Positions 19,952-32,431 are shown, counted from the stretch's first letter. The stretch: 64,000 nucleotides of DNA from an uncultured Prevotellaceae bacterium (GCA_900318865.1 ONMF01000001.1:124001-188000); one strand, 5' to 3'. Notes: generated by a model from the letters alone, not told the origin. Program-made: numbers and translations.

Positions 19952-20329
19952 ATGGCCGGCCATAACACACTGGGAACCGAGGGCGAGCGGATGGCGTGCG
20001 AGTTCCTGATAACCCAGGGCTACATCATCCGTGAGACGAATTGGCGGCTCAACCATTTGGAAATCGACATCGTGGCAGAGCGGCCCGGGGAGGGCTTGCT
20101 GCACATCGTGGAGGTGAAAACCCGCAGTGATGACGCTCATTTCGACCCCATGAGAGCCATCAATCGCAAGAAAATCATGAATCTTGTGAACGCCGCAAAC
20201 GGCTATGTGCGCCATTACCGGCTGCACATGGGGGTGCAGTTCGACGTGGTGCTGGTGGTGGGCCGTCAGGGAAACACCCGCCTGGCGTTTTATCCCAATG
20301 CATTTCGTCCGCCATTGCGTACCTACTGA
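19952..20329 (+). CDS. YraN/UPF0102 family protein (nuclease-like fold)
   Basis: 125 residues with the family's PD-(D/E)xK-like core: GTEGERMACEFL, NWRLNHLEIDIVAE, and LHIVEVKTR with the E-x-K pair. UPF0102 proteins are usually about 120 residues and are often proposed to process DNA or Holliday junctions, without a settled function. It is the last gene before the second structured repeat. Confidence 0.9.
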   Translation: MAGHNTLGTEGERMACEFLITQGYIIRETNWRLNHLEIDIVAERPGEGLLHIVEVKTRSDDAHFDPMRAINRKKIMNLVNAANGYVRHYRLHMGVQFDVVLVVGRQGNTRLAFYPNAFRPPLRTY

Positions 20330-20399
20330 ATTCCCCCATCCAACAACAATATGGAATCCGGCGCAGGCGTGTGGCCCGGGCACGGATGAAACATGAGGT

Positions 20400-21070
20400 G
20401 CCGGGGCGGTGATTTCTATTTTTCTACTTTTTCTACTGCGCACGTGTGTACACGCGGCGAAGATGCCACCCAACTCTCCCCCTAAGTTAGGGGGAGTGGC
20501 CGAAGGCCGAGGGAGTGTGCCCTCCGGCGACGTTGGCACCCACTCAGGGTGACACACTCCTCAGTCGCTTCGCGACAGCTCCCCTAACTTAGGGGAGCAG
20601 TTGACAACCGTGCATCGAAGATGCACAATCTGACAGAGCCCCAGGTTTCGGCGCATGAATGCGCCAAACCTGGGGGAAACAACGACAATGTCAATGTTCC
20701 TCGAAGAGGCACAACCCACACCGGCGGGGCGGCACCGGGCGTATTGATTGTGCCTCTCCGAGGAACAATCCGTGAAACCGTCATCATCGACCCCATGTTT
20801 GCTGCCGTGGCGGCACCGAAACATGGGGCTCTGTCAAATAATGCGTCTTCGACGCATCACACACACCGTGCCGTGGCAGTTCCCCCTCTAAGGTAGAGGG
20901 AAAGGCTACGGGTAGGCGAGCGCAGCTCGGGAACCACGAAGTGCTCGCGACCGAACGGGAGCCCGAAGGGCAAGCGTAGCGCAGCAATGTGGCCCGCAGG
21001 GCCGGGGGCGGTGATTTCTATTTTTCTACTTTTTCTACTGCGCACGTGTGTGCCACGCGGCGACGATGCC
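20400..21070. repeat. mosaic structured repeat, copies 2 and 3, between direct repeats
   Basis: A direct repeat (GGTGATTTCTATTTTTCTAC and following GCGCACGTGTGT) flanks the block at about 20402-20450 and 21003-21052. Inside, an inverted copy of the 17-kb element runs 20465-20735: palindromes at 20475-20498 and 20578-20598, TGCATC-GAA-GATGCA at 20611-20625, and the CCCCAGGTTT/AAACCTGGGG stem at 20639-20675. A third, forward cassette follows (20750-20860) with stems CCCCATGTTT/AAACATGGGG (20791-20828) and TGCGTC-TTC-GACGCA (20842-20856). The CCCCTCTA/TAGAGGG palindrome is at about 20882-20900. Confidence 0.85.
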
Positions 21071-21202
21071 ACCGTGCAGGGCACGGATGAAACCATGGGG
21101 TGCCATGTTGTTAATAACTTTTTATGCGGCGGGGGTTGCGGTGGCGTGAAAATTGTGTACCTTTACAATGATTTTTCAAACACTCAAACCACTCAGACAT
21201 CA

Positions 21203-24748
<3,546 letters not shown>

Positions 24749-24787
24749 TGGTGGGCCGGCAGGCTTGCACAGAACCAAAAATTAAAC

Positions 24788-24795
24788 TATATTTG
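24788..24795 (+). promoter_or_regulatory. -7 box for trxA
   Basis: TATATTTG matches TAnnTTTG, 33 bases before the trxA start, with a TTG about 20 bases further upstream. Confidence 0.55.
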
Positions 24796-24828
24796 TACAC
24801 AAAATTCATCCATAAAAACTGAAAAAAA

Positions 24829-25143
24829 ATGGCTTATACATTCAACGACGAGAACTTTAAGGAAGAATTGGCTTCGGGCAAGCCGATGGTAGTGGACTTT
24901 TGGGCCGAATGGTGCGGCCCGTGCAAGCGCCTGGCACCCATTGTCGAAGACCTGGCCAAGGCCTACGAAGGCCGGGTGCTCATCGGCAAGTACGATGTGG
25001 ACGAGGCCGGCGACCTGCCGGTGGAATACGGCGTGCGCAACATCCCCACCTTGCTCTTTTTCAAGGGCGGGCAACTGGTTGACCGCGCCGTGGGCGCCAT
25101 GCCCGCCGAAGCCCTGGCCGCCAAAATCGACGCCCTGCTCTGA
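24829..25143 (+). CDS. trxA: thioredoxin
   Basis: 104-residue disulfide reductase with the canonical active site WAEWCGPCKR (Cys29 and Cys32), the cis-proline segment NIPTLLFF, and the C-terminal GAMPAEAL region. No signal peptide, so it is cytoplasmic. It has its own promoter after dnaE. Confidence 0.96.
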   Translation: MAYTFNDENFKEELASGKPMVVDFWAEWCGPCKRLAPIVEDLAKAYEGRVLIGKYDVDEAGDLPVEYGVRNIPTLLFFKGGQLVDRAVGAMPAEALAAKIDALL

Positions 25144-25238
25144 TTGCGAGCCCGCAGCCCAGCACCGATTTCCCCGCCCCGGGCGGCTTTGTCAAAGGCC
25201 TCCGGGACGGTTTGTTTCTCAAAAGGGGAAGTGCACAT

Positions 25239-26069
25239 CTATATGCTCACCTGCCGGGCCGTGACTGGCTCGCCCACAAAAACGCTGGCCATGGTGGAGA
25301 ATTTCTCGGCATCGTCGGTGGTGAGGTAGCTGCAGGTGCCGCCACGGGTGCACCGCCGGGCCATGTCGGGGTGCCGACGCAGGTAGTCGTCGAGGCTGTG
25401 GGCCACGATGCGCCCTTGCTCCACGATGTGGACGCCCTGAGGCATGTACTGGCGTATTTTGCTCATAAGCAAGGGGTAGTGGGTGCAGCCCAGAATCACG
25501 GTGTCGATGTCGGGGCACAGGCTCATGAGGGCATGGATGTCCTTTTTCACGAAATAATCGGCTCCCGGCCCGTCGCTTTCTTGGTTCTCGACCAGCGGCA
25601 CCCACATGGGGCAGGCGTGCCCATAGACCGAGAAATCGGGATAGAGGTGAGCGATCTCGATGTCGTAACTGCCACTTTGAATGGTGCCCGGCGTGCCGAA
25701 CACGCCGATGTGACGGGTGAGCGTGTATTGGCCCACGGCCTCCACGGTGGGCCTGATGACGCCCAGCACCCGCCTGGTGGGGTCGATGGCGGGCAAGTCG
25801 CGCTGCTGGATGGTGCGCAAGGCCTTGGCCGAGGCGGTGTTGCAGGCCAGAATCACCAGCTGGCAGCCCTGGTCGAAGAGATACCGCACCGCTTGCAGCG
25901 TGAACCGGTAAACCAGCTCATAGGAGCGGGTGCCATAGGGCGCGCGCGCGTTGTCGCCCAGAAACAGATAGTCGTAGTGCGGGAGCACTTTGCGAACTTC
26001 CCTGAGGATGGAGAGCCCTCCAAAACCCGAGTCAAATACCCCGATAGGGCCTGGTGCCTTTTCTTCCAT
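25239..26069 (-). CDS. murI: glutamate racemase
   Basis: Produces D-glutamate for peptidoglycan. 276 residues from the start at 26069. IGVFDSGFGGLS is at residues 9-20. The two catalytic cysteines lie in LACNTASA (Cys76) and LGCTHYPL (Cys195). The frame extends 12 codons upstream, but the family N-terminus and the promoter at 26094-26125 favour 26069. A candidate small RNA lies just upstream on the same strand. Confidence 0.96.
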   Translation of the reverse strand: MEEKAPGPIGVFDSGFGGLSILREVRKVLPHYDYLFLGDNARAPYGTRSYELVYRFTLQAVRYLFDQGCQLVILACNTASAKALRTIQQRDLPAIDPTRRVLGVIRPTVEAVGQYTLTRHIGVFGTPGTIQSGSYDIEIAHLYPDFSVYGHACPMWVPLVENQESDGPGADYFVKKDIHALMSLCPDIDTVILGCTHYPLLMSKIRQYMPQGVHIVEQGRIVAHSLDDYLRRHPDMARRCTRGGTCSYLTTDDAEKFSTMASVFVGEPVTARQVSI

Positions 26070-26093
26070 GAAAAACGAGTTTGATTGATGACA

Positions 26094-26125
26094 CAAAATT
26101 AGCATTTCTGCGACAAACGAGCAAA
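26094..26125 (-). promoter_or_regulatory. murI promoter
   Basis: On the minus strand TTTG (26125-26122) and TAATTTTG (26101-26094) are separated by 20 bases, a full Bacteroidetes promoter 25 bases before the start codon. Its TTTG lies in the T run of the upstream terminator. Confidence 0.7.
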
Positions 26126-26272
26126 AAAAATCCTCGACATCAACGTCGGGGATTGCTTAACTAATTAACCTTCTAAATTTTACCATTAACATAAACCTTA
26201 AACAAAGAAATGCGCAACCGTCGTCACGACGCCTGGATTTCCATAACCTTAAAAACTAATACCATGAAAACC
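26123..26272 (-). ncRNA. candidate small RNA upstream of murI
   Basis: The minus strand has a -7 box TATATTTG (26284-26277), then about 150 bases without a convincing frame. These contain a perfect hairpin CGTCG-TGA-CGACG (26231-26219) and end in a terminator, AATCCCCGAC/GTCGAGGATT (26154-26129) followed by eight T. A free-standing transcript between the aminotransferase end and the murI promoter is the simplest reading. No known family is assigned. A longer murI leader with attenuation is the alternative. Confidence 0.55.
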
Positions 26273-26429
26273 GATGCAAATATACACCGAAAATGCTATC
26301 CGGCATAATTTTTGAGCAAAAAAATGAACAAATTAACACAAATTTAACTATTTGCCACCGTTTTGCTAATAATTTCGTTGTTTTTTGCCCCGAAAAACGT
26401 CAATCTTCATCATTCGACGTGCTGTGAGG

Positions 26430-27563
26430 TCAAGCGGGGAAGTGGTTGATGATGTTGGCTATTTCCTGAGCGTCGGCCGGGGTGATGGGGTGGGCTATGG
26501 GCAGGCTCACCACATGCGTGGCCAGGTGGGTGGTGACGGGCAACCTCAAGCTCTTGTACTGGCTGTAGCATGGCTGCAAGTGGGGTGGGGTGGCATAGTG
26601 GATGTCGGTTGCCACTCCGGCATGGGCCAGATAGTCGCGGAAGCGCTCTCGATGCTCGACGCAAATGACGTATTGATGCCACACTTGGGTCATGCCGTCG
26701 AAGATAACAGGCTTGACCACGAGGGGGTGGTTGATGGCCCGGTCGTAGGCACGCGCCACGCTGCCGCGCCGCTCTATTTCTTGTGGCAGATGCCGGAGCT
26801 TGACCCGGAGCATGGCGGCTTGGATTTCGTCGAGGCGGCAGTTGAGACCGCGATAGATGTTGTGGTAGCGCCGGTCGCTGCCATAGTTGGCCAGCGCTCT
26901 CACCACCTGTGCCAGCTGGTCGTCGTCGGTGACCACCGCTCCGGCGTCGCCCAAAGCGCCGAGGTTCTTGGTGGGATAGAAACTGATGCCTGCGGCATGG
27001 CCCAGCCCTCCTGTGACGCGTGTGCCATTGATGCCCGGCACATCGCTCACGGCGCCTATGGCTTGCGCGTTGTCCTCGATAATCTTCAACTGATAGTGGC
27101 GCGCAATTTCCAGCAGGGTCTCGTCGCAGCATGGTGTGCCATAGAGGTGGACGGGCATGATGGCCTTGACCGACGGTGAAAGCATGCTTTCAATGAGCGA
27201 GGAGTCAAGGTTCATGGTGCCGGGGCGCGCGTCGCACATGGCGGGCACCAAATCGTTGTCGCTCACGGCGAGCACCGATGCCACATAGGTGTTGGCCGGG
27301 ACTATCACCTTGTCACCGGGATGAAAGATGCCCAGCTCTTTATATGCCCTGATGATGAGCCGCAGCGCATCGAGGCCGTTGCTCACGGCCACGCAGTGCG
27401 TGGTGCGGCACAGGCGTGCCACTTCTTGTTCGAGCAAATGGACTTGCTCGCCGTTGATGTAACGCCCGTTATCAATCACTCGGCATGCAGCCTGCTTGAG
27501 TTCTTCGGCAAAGGGTTGGTTGGCTTGCGCCAGGTCCAGAAAGGGGTATTTTGGTGAGGTCAT
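26430..27563 (-). CDS. DegT/DnrJ/EryC1/StrS sugar aminotransferase (FdtB-like)
   Basis: PLP-dependent sugar aminotransferase, 377 residues. The N-terminus is YPFLDLAQANQPF, the PLP region has VSNGLDALRL, and the Schiff-base lysine lies in FYPTKNLGALGDAGA. It is last in an operon with rfbB, rfbA and two FdtA-like isomerases, so it most likely aminates C3 of dTDP-3-keto-6-deoxyhexose to give dTDP-Fuc3N or Qui3N. The exact sugar cannot be read from sequence. Confidence 0.9.
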   Translation of the reverse strand: MTSPKYPFLDLAQANQPFAEELKQAACRVIDNGRYINGEQVHLLEQEVARLCRTTHCVAVSNGLDALRLIIRAYKELGIFHPGDKVIVPANTYVASVLAVSDNDLVPAMCDARPGTMNLDSSLIESMLSPSVKAIMPVHLYGTPCCDETLLEIARHYQLKIIEDNAQAIGAVSDVPGINGTRVTGGLGHAAGISFYPTKNLGALGDAGAVVTDDDQLAQVVRALANYGSDRRYHNIYRGLNCRLDEIQAAMLRVKLRHLPQEIERRGSVARAYDRAINHPLVVKPVIFDGMTQVWHQYVICVEHRERFRDYLAHAGVATDIHYATPPHLQPCYSQYKSLRLPVTTHLATHVVSLPIAHPITPADAQEIANIINHFPA

Positions 27564-27575
27564 GATGGGTGGAAC

Positions 27576-28013
27576 TTATTTAGCCGTGAGGCGCTTGAAT
27601 TCGCTGTAGTGACGCACATAGTCGCTCTCGTCGTAATGGTCGCTGGCAAGCACCAGGCATATCGACCCCGACGAGAAATTCTGCATCGTTCGCCAGATGC
27701 CCGGCACGATGTGAAGTGCTTGATAGGGACGGTTCAGGGTGATGGTGCGCTGGCTGTGCCCGTCGTCCAGGGTAACGTCGAAGCTGCCTGCAACGGCCAC
27801 GAGAAGCTGATGGCAGTGGAAATGCGAGTGGCCGCCGCGGTCGGCACCGGCCGGCACGTCGTAGATGTAGAAGGCGCGCACAAACTCCACGGGCAGCTGC
27901 GGGCCGTTCTCAACGACGCTCAAATTGCCGTTGGCGTGGTGATGCCTTTCGAGTTCTATCACCGAGCACTGACGGATGCTCGATGTGCGGTGCGGGTCGG
28001 GGTGGTTATCCAT
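27576..28013 (-). CDS. FdtA/WxcM-like sugar 3,4-ketoisomerase (second of two)
   Basis: 145-residue cupin. The metal/catalytic-histidine segment is RGGHSHFHCHQLL, and the C-terminus RHYSEFKRLTAK is typical of FdtA. Family members move the keto group of dTDP-4-keto-6-deoxyglucose from C4 to C3 before transamination. It overlaps the preceding isomerase-like gene by 8 bases and lies 12 bases before the aminotransferase. It is a diverged paralogue of its neighbour. Confidence 0.87.
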   Translation of the reverse strand: MDNHPDPHRTSSIRQCSVIELERHHHANGNLSVVENGPQLPVEFVRAFYIYDVPAGADRGGHSHFHCHQLLVAVAGSFDVTLDDGHSQRTITLNRPYQALHIVPGIWRTMQNFSSGSICLVLASDHYDESDYVRHYSEFKRLTAK

Positions 28014-28413
28014 TTGTCAGGCGTTTGAATTCGTCAAAGTCTTCGATGTAGTCATTGGGGTCGTAGGGCGTGCTGGCCAGCATCAGCGCCACCGAATTGG
28101 TCGAGAAATTCTGCATCATGCGCCATGTCATGGCAGGCACAAGCAGCCCCTGATGCGGCCGGCTCAGGTGGAAGGTCATCGGGCCGGCGCCCCGGTCGAG
28201 CACCACGTCGAAGCTGCCGCTCAGGGCCACTATCAATTCCTGCTGCTTGTGGAACGCGTGCCCGTCGCGCCACATTCCGCCAGGCACGTCGTAGACCCAA
28301 TAGTAGCGCTTCACCTCGAAGGGCACATGCTGCCGGCTCTCGATGAAGGTGAGATTGCCCCGGGGGTCCTTGATTTTTGGCAGGTCGATGATGCGTGGCG
28401 TTTCAAAGTCCAT
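28006..28413 (-). CDS. FdtA/WxcM-like sugar 3,4-ketoisomerase (first of two)
   Basis: 135-residue cupin. Start chosen at 28413 ([20 protein letters not shown]), 11 bases inside the end of rfbA; the upstream extension of the frame is antisense-like and lies within rfbA. Features are [11 protein letters not shown], the histidine segment [19 protein letters not shown], and a [14 protein letters not shown] tail that parallels the downstream paralogue. One of the two may be the active isomerase and the other a partner or an isomerase of different stereochemistry. Confidence 0.87.
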   Translation of the reverse strand: MDFETPRIIDLPKIKDPRGNLTFIESRQHVPFEVKRYYWVYDVPGGMWRDGHAFHKQQELIVALSGSFDVVLDRGAGPMTFHLSRPHQGLLVPAMTWRMMQNFSTNSVALMLASTPYDPNDYIEDFDEFKRLTNG

Positions 28414-29284
28414 TCTTGGCCAGTTTGAGCAAATATTGTCCGTAGTGGTTCTTCTTGAGCGGGGTGGCCAGGGCACGGAGCTGCTCGGCGTCAATCCAGC
28501 CTTTGCGGAAGGCGATTTCCTCGAGCGAAGCCACTTGCACGCCCTGCATGGTCTCGATAGTCTGGATAAAATTGCTGGCATCGAGCATCGACTCACTCGT
28601 GCCCGTGTCGAGCCAGGCAAATCCCCGCCCCAGCATCTGAACACGCACGCGGTTCTGCTCCAGGAACACCTGGTTCACCGTGGTGATTTCGAGCTCGCCG
28701 CGCGCCGACGGCTTGATGCCCTTGGCCACGCGCACCACGTCGTTGGGGTAGAAATAAAGCCCGGTGACGGCCCAGTTGCTTTTCGGCTGCTTGGGCTTCT
28801 CCTCGAGCGAGGATGCCAAGCCGTTCTCATCGAACGCCACCACGCCGAAGCGCTCGGGATCCTTCACGGCGTAGGCAAAGAGCGTGGCGGTGCCATCGTG
28901 CTCGGTGCGCTGCACGGCCTTGAGCAGCATCTGCGTGAAGCTCTGCCCGTAGAAGATGTTGTCGCCCAGCACCATGCACACGCTGTCGTCGCCGATGAAC
29001 TCCTCGCCGATGATGAATGCTTGCGCCAGCCCTTCGGGCCGGGGCTGCTCGGCATAGGAGAAGTGAACGCCCAGCTCGTGCCCGTCGCCCAGCAGGCGCT
29101 CAAACATGGGCAGGTCGTGCGGCGTGGAGATGATGAGTATCTCGCGGATGCCGGCCAGCATGAGCACCGAGATGGGGTAGTACACCATGGGCTTGTCGTA
29201 GATGGGGATAAGCTGCTTGGAAATCCCTTTGGTAACGGGGTAGAGGCGCGTGCCCGACCCTCCGGCTAATACAATGCCTTTCAT
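28403..29284 (-). CDS. rfbA: glucose-1-phosphate thymidylyltransferase
   Basis: First enzyme of the dTDP-sugar pathway, making dTDP-glucose. 293 residues, starting [20 protein letters not shown] (nucleotide-binding signature). The later motifs [23 protein letters not shown] and [19 protein letters not shown] are diagnostic of RmlA. It lies 12 bases after rfbB. Confidence 0.97.
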   Translation of the reverse strand: MKGIVLAGGSGTRLYPVTKGISKQLIPIYDKPMVYYPISVLMLAGIREILIISTPHDLPMFERLLGDGHELGVHFSYAEQPRPEGLAQAFIIGEEFIGDDSVCMVLGDNIFYGQSFTQMLLKAVQRTEHDGTATLFAYAVKDPERFGVVAFDENGLASSLEEKPKQPKSNWAVTGLYFYPNDVVRVAKGIKPSARGELEITTVNQVFLEQNRVRVQMLGRGFAWLDTGTSESMLDASNFIQTIETMQGVQVASLEEIAFRKGWIDAEQLRALATPLKKNHYGQYLLKLAKNGL

Positions 29285-29296
29285 CGTGGTAATGAA

Positions 29297-30496
29297 TTAT
29301 CGGTTAGCGTACATTTGTTCATAATACTGCTGATAGCCGCCGCTGGTCACGCTGTCCACCCACTGCCGGTTGTCGAGGTTCCAGCGGATGGTCTTCTCGA
29401 TGCCCACGGCAAACGGCGTCTCGGGAAACCAGCCCAGCTCGCGCGCTATCTTCGACGGGTCGATGGCGTAGCGCATGTCGTGGCCGGGGCGGTCGGTGAC
29501 GAAGGTGATGAGGCCATAGTCGACTTTCTCGAGCGGACACTTGAGCAACGCCTGGTAATGCGGCTCCTGGCGCATGATGCGGGCAATGATGTCGATGACC
29601 ATGCGCACGATGTTGATGTTGCTTTCCTCGTTGAAGCCGCCCACATTGTAAATCTCGCCGTCGCGCCCGCCGCGCAACACCATGTCGATGGCCTTGCAGT
29701 GGTCCTCCACATAGAGCCAGTCGCGCACGTTCTCACCCTTGCCGTAGACCGGCAGAGGCTTCCCCTGAAGGATATTGTTGATGATGAGCGGAATAAGCTT
29801 CTCGGGGAAGTGGTAGGGGCCGTAGTTGTTGCTGCAGCGCGTGATGTTCACGGGCAGGCCGTAGGTCTCGTGGTAGGCCAGCACGATGAGGTCGGCGGCG
29901 GTTTTCGAGGCCGAGTAGGGCGAGCGGGGAGCCACGGGGTTGTTCTCGGTGAAGAAGTGGCGGCCGTAGGTCTTCATGTCTTTCCGGTCGCCTATCACGC
30001 GGCGGATGTCGTCGGTCAGCGGCAGTGGCTGCGGCTCGTCGAAGTCCTTCGACAGCGACCCGTACACTTCATCGGTGGAAATCTGCAGGTATTTCTTTCC
30101 GGCTTTGTACCGTGCCCGTCCGTCGAGCCCCTTTCCCTCGCTCCACGCCTCTCGGGCACAGTCCAGCAGGTTCTGTGTGCCCAGAATATTGGTTTCGAGG
30201 AAAAGCTTGGGGTTGGTGATGCTGCGGTCCACGTGGCTCTCGGCCGCGAAGTTCACAATGAAATCCACATCGTTCTCGGCCAGCAAGCGGCTCACGAGCT
30301 CGCGGTCGCCGATGTCGCCGCGCACAAACCGCACGTTGTCACGCTGCAACTCGCGGTCGAGCGAAGCCAGGTTTCCTGCATAGGTGAGTGCGTCGAGCAC
30401 AATGATGTTCACGTCGGCTCCGTGCTTGCCGATGATGTATTTCACGAAGTTCGAGCCGATGAATCCGGCGGCTCCGGTCACAAGATAAGTGTTCAT
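29297..30496 (-). CDS. rfbB: dTDP-glucose 4,6-dehydratase
   Basis: Extended short-chain dehydrogenase, 399 residues. The NAD-binding motif GAAGFIGSNFVKY is at the N-terminus, TDEVYGS provides the catalytic Thr-Asp-Glu region, and YSASKTAADL the Tyr-x3-Lys pair. It is longer than the usual about 350 residues because of inserts, for example around SEGKGLDGRARYKAGKK. It heads the dTDP-aminosugar operon, with a TATATTTG -7 box at 30534-30527 on the minus strand. Confidence 0.96.
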   Translation of the reverse strand: MNTYLVTGAAGFIGSNFVKYIIGKHGADVNIIVLDALTYAGNLASLDRELQRDNVRFVRGDIGDRELVSRLLAENDVDFIVNFAAESHVDRSITNPKLFLETNILGTQNLLDCAREAWSEGKGLDGRARYKAGKKYLQISTDEVYGSLSKDFDEPQPLPLTDDIRRVIGDRKDMKTYGRHFFTENNPVAPRSPYSASKTAADLIVLAYHETYGLPVNITRCSNNYGPYHFPEKLIPLIINNILQGKPLPVYGKGENVRDWLYVEDHCKAIDMVLRGGRDGEIYNVGGFNEESNINIVRMVIDIIARIMRQEPHYQALLKCPLEKVDYGLITFVTDRPGHDMRYAIDPSKIARELGWFPETPFAVGIEKTIRWNLDNRQWVDSVTSGGYQQYYEQMYANR

Positions 30497-30526
30497 GTCA
30501 AGTCAGCATTGTGTGATTACAATTTG

Positions 30527-30534
30527 CAAATATA
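30527..30534 (-). promoter_or_regulatory. -7 box for the dTDP-sugar operon
   Basis: TATATTTG on the minus strand, 30 bases before the rfbB start; no clear -33 TTTG. The stretch 30535-30785 between the divergent promoters holds a minus-strand frame (30830-30546) that is not convincing as a gene. Confidence 0.5.
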
Positions 30535-30785
30535 CAATTTTTTCGTCACATCACGAACACAATGCCGCAAAACCGCAAAACTAAATGACGCGCCGAGCGC
30601 TCCAAAACGAGATTCCGCCCCGGCTCGAAGCCTCTTTCACCGTCAACAATCCAGTCACTTTTCAACTGCCGCCAGGGCAGGTAAATGGGCGGGTAATGCT
30701 GCCGCAACCACTTCAATATCAGCCTTTCCATTTTATTCATACGCTCGGCGATGACGCGGCAGCAGAGTGGATTGTCATGGGGGTA

Positions 30786-30817
30786 TTTGTGTGTTTGCGA
30801 GAAATATTGTAATTTTG
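30786..30817 (+). promoter_or_regulatory. promoter of the small secreted-protein gene
   Basis: TTTG at 30786-30789 and TAATTTTG at 30810-30817 with a 20-base spacer; the start codon is 24 bases downstream. Confidence 0.65.
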
Positions 30818-30841
30818 GGTCGAAATTCAAGATGGAGAAAG

Positions 30842-31225
30842 ATGAAAAAGGTCATTTTAACGCTTTTGGTGCTGGTGTTGTTGGCAGGCACTTGCTTGGA
30901 TGCCGGTGCCAAGAAGAAGCGCCGTCATCGCAAACTTCCCGCCACCGAACAAGTGTGGACTGCTCTCGGTGGCACTTATGCCTTTGTGGGCGACAACCAT
31001 TATGTGGCGATTGACTTCGGGGTGGGTGAGACACCACAAGTGGAGCGAGCCTCGATTGACAGCGAGGAATGCACCGGCACCTATGATGAGACGACCCACC
31101 TGATTGTGCTCACTAATGAAGCGGGCGAAGTTGTTTTTGAGGGAAAAATCTACAATGGCGGCAATTTGCTCAAGGGCAAGTTACACGGAAAGCCAGTGGC
31201 ACTGAACGGTGCCTGCGGCGCATAA
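30842..31225 (+). CDS. small secreted protein of unknown function
   Basis: 127 residues. The signal peptide is KKVILTLLVLVLLAGTCLDAGA, followed by a very basic stretch KKKRRHRK and a beta-rich domain. Start chosen at 30842, where the signal peptide begins; the frame is open to 30767, across the promoter. No family recognised. It is followed 16 bases later by an outer-membrane protein gene on the same strand, so the two may be cotranscribed. Confidence 0.7.
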   Translation: MKKVILTLLVLVLLAGTCLDAGAKKKRRHRKLPATEQVWTALGGTYAFVGDNHYVAIDFGVGETPQVERASIDSEECTGTYDETTHLIVLTNEAGEVVFEGKIYNGGNLLKGKLHGKPVALNGACGA

Positions 31226-31241
31226 ATGCAGGAATGGCCTG

Positions 31242-32396
31242 ATGGTGCGCAAGTTGTTGTTTCTTACCGCGGTGCTGATGACGGCCGGTACGCTGTACGC
31301 CGCCCCTGTCGACAGTGTGGCGCCGTCTGCCGCCGGGCGCGGCGGCTTCGTCAAGCGTGTGATTGAGTATCTTAAAGAGGACAGCGTGGAACGCGAGGCG
31401 AATGCCCGCAAACGCTTCAGCGTGAACCTGCTGGGCGGCCCCAGCTATGCCAAGGACTCGAAATTCATGCTTGCGCTCGCCGGTGTTATCCACTACCGGC
31501 TCGATGGCTGTGAATATCCCATGCAGCCGTCGTCGATGACGGTGTCGGGCACGGTGTCGACGGCCAAATTCTGGTCGGTGGGAGCCTCGGGCATCACCTT
31601 GCTCGACCGCGACCGACATCGCTTGAACACCGACATCTGGCTGGGGTATATGCCGCTCGACTTCTGGGGACTGGGGTACGACATGGGTGCCGACAGCCAA
31701 AACAAAAGCAAAATCTATGAATTGAAAGCCCGCGTGCATTTCGACTATCTGCGGCGGGTTTCGCCAGCATTTTTTATCGGCCCCAGCATCGAGTGGAACT
31801 ATCACAACTCAGGCAAGATGGACCGGCCCGAGCTCATCGAGGGGCAGGACGGCGTGGTGCGCAACTATGGCGTGGGCTTGACCTTGCAGTACGACAACCG
31901 CGACCTCATGACCAATGCCTCGCGCGGGCTTTACGTCTACTATGGCGTGCTGTTCAGGCCCAAGTTTTTGTGGAACAAATACGCCTTCACCACCAACGAC
32001 TTGCGCATCTGCTACTACCACAGCGCGTGGACCGGATGCATCATTGCCGGCGAGCTGCGCGGCTTGTTCAATTTTGGCAACCCGTCGTGGGCCATGCTCG
32101 CCCGGCTGGGCAGCAATTCATCAATGCGCGGCTATTATCAGGGCCGCTTCCGCGACAAGCACATGATTACCGGCCAGGTGGAGTTCCGCCAGCACGTGTG
32201 GCGCCGCTCGGGCTTGGTGGCCTGGGTGGGCTGCGGCAGTGTGTTCCACGACAGCGAGAGCTTCAAGCACTGGCTCCCCAACTACGGCATAGGCTATCGC
32301 TTCGAGTTCCGCAACAGGATGAACATCCGCTTTGACTATGGTTTCGGAGCCAAGGGCGAGAATGGATTTATGTTTTCAATCAACGAGGCATTTTAA
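31242..32396 (+). CDS. outer-membrane beta-barrel protein, BamA/surface-antigen-like
   Basis: 384 residues from the start at 31242. A signal peptide (VRKLLFLTAVLMTAGTLYA) is followed by a linker and a C-terminal barrel with alternating aromatic strands and glycine turns. It ends in ...FMFSINEAF with the terminal Phe that the Bam complex recognises. The fold resembles the barrel of Omp85/D15 proteins without POTRA domains (inference). The role is unknown; neighbours suggest envelope function. Confidence 0.78.
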   Translation: MVRKLLFLTAVLMTAGTLYAAPVDSVAPSAAGRGGFVKRVIEYLKEDSVEREANARKRFSVNLLGGPSYAKDSKFMLALAGVIHYRLDGCEYPMQPSSMTVSGTVSTAKFWSVGASGITLLDRDRHRLNTDIWLGYMPLDFWGLGYDMGADSQNKSKIYELKARVHFDYLRRVSPAFFIGPSIEWNYHNSGKMDRPELIEGQDGVVRNYGVGLTLQYDNRDLMTNASRGLYVYYGVLFRPKFLWNKYAFTTNDLRICYYHSAWTGCIIAGELRGLFNFGNPSWAMLARLGSNSSMRGYYQGRFRDKHMITGQVEFRQHVWRRSGLVAWVGCGSVFHDSESFKHWLPNYGIGYRFEFRNRMNIRFDYGFGAKGENGFMFSINEAF

Positions 32397-32431
32397 AGGG
32401 TTTGCCTCAAATTATTCAAAAATAAAGAACA

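Noticed and set aside
26210..26310. Plus-strand leader-like peptide beginning MRNRRHDAWIS
   Set aside because: No gene follows on the plus strand, whereas a promoter, hairpin and terminator on the minus strand form a coherent unit.
30546..30830. Minus-strand frame of 94 codons between rfbB and the small secreted protein
   Set aside because: It covers two good promoter elements (30786-30817 plus strand; its end abuts the rfbB -7 box) and has no recognised family. Not excluded, but not supported.
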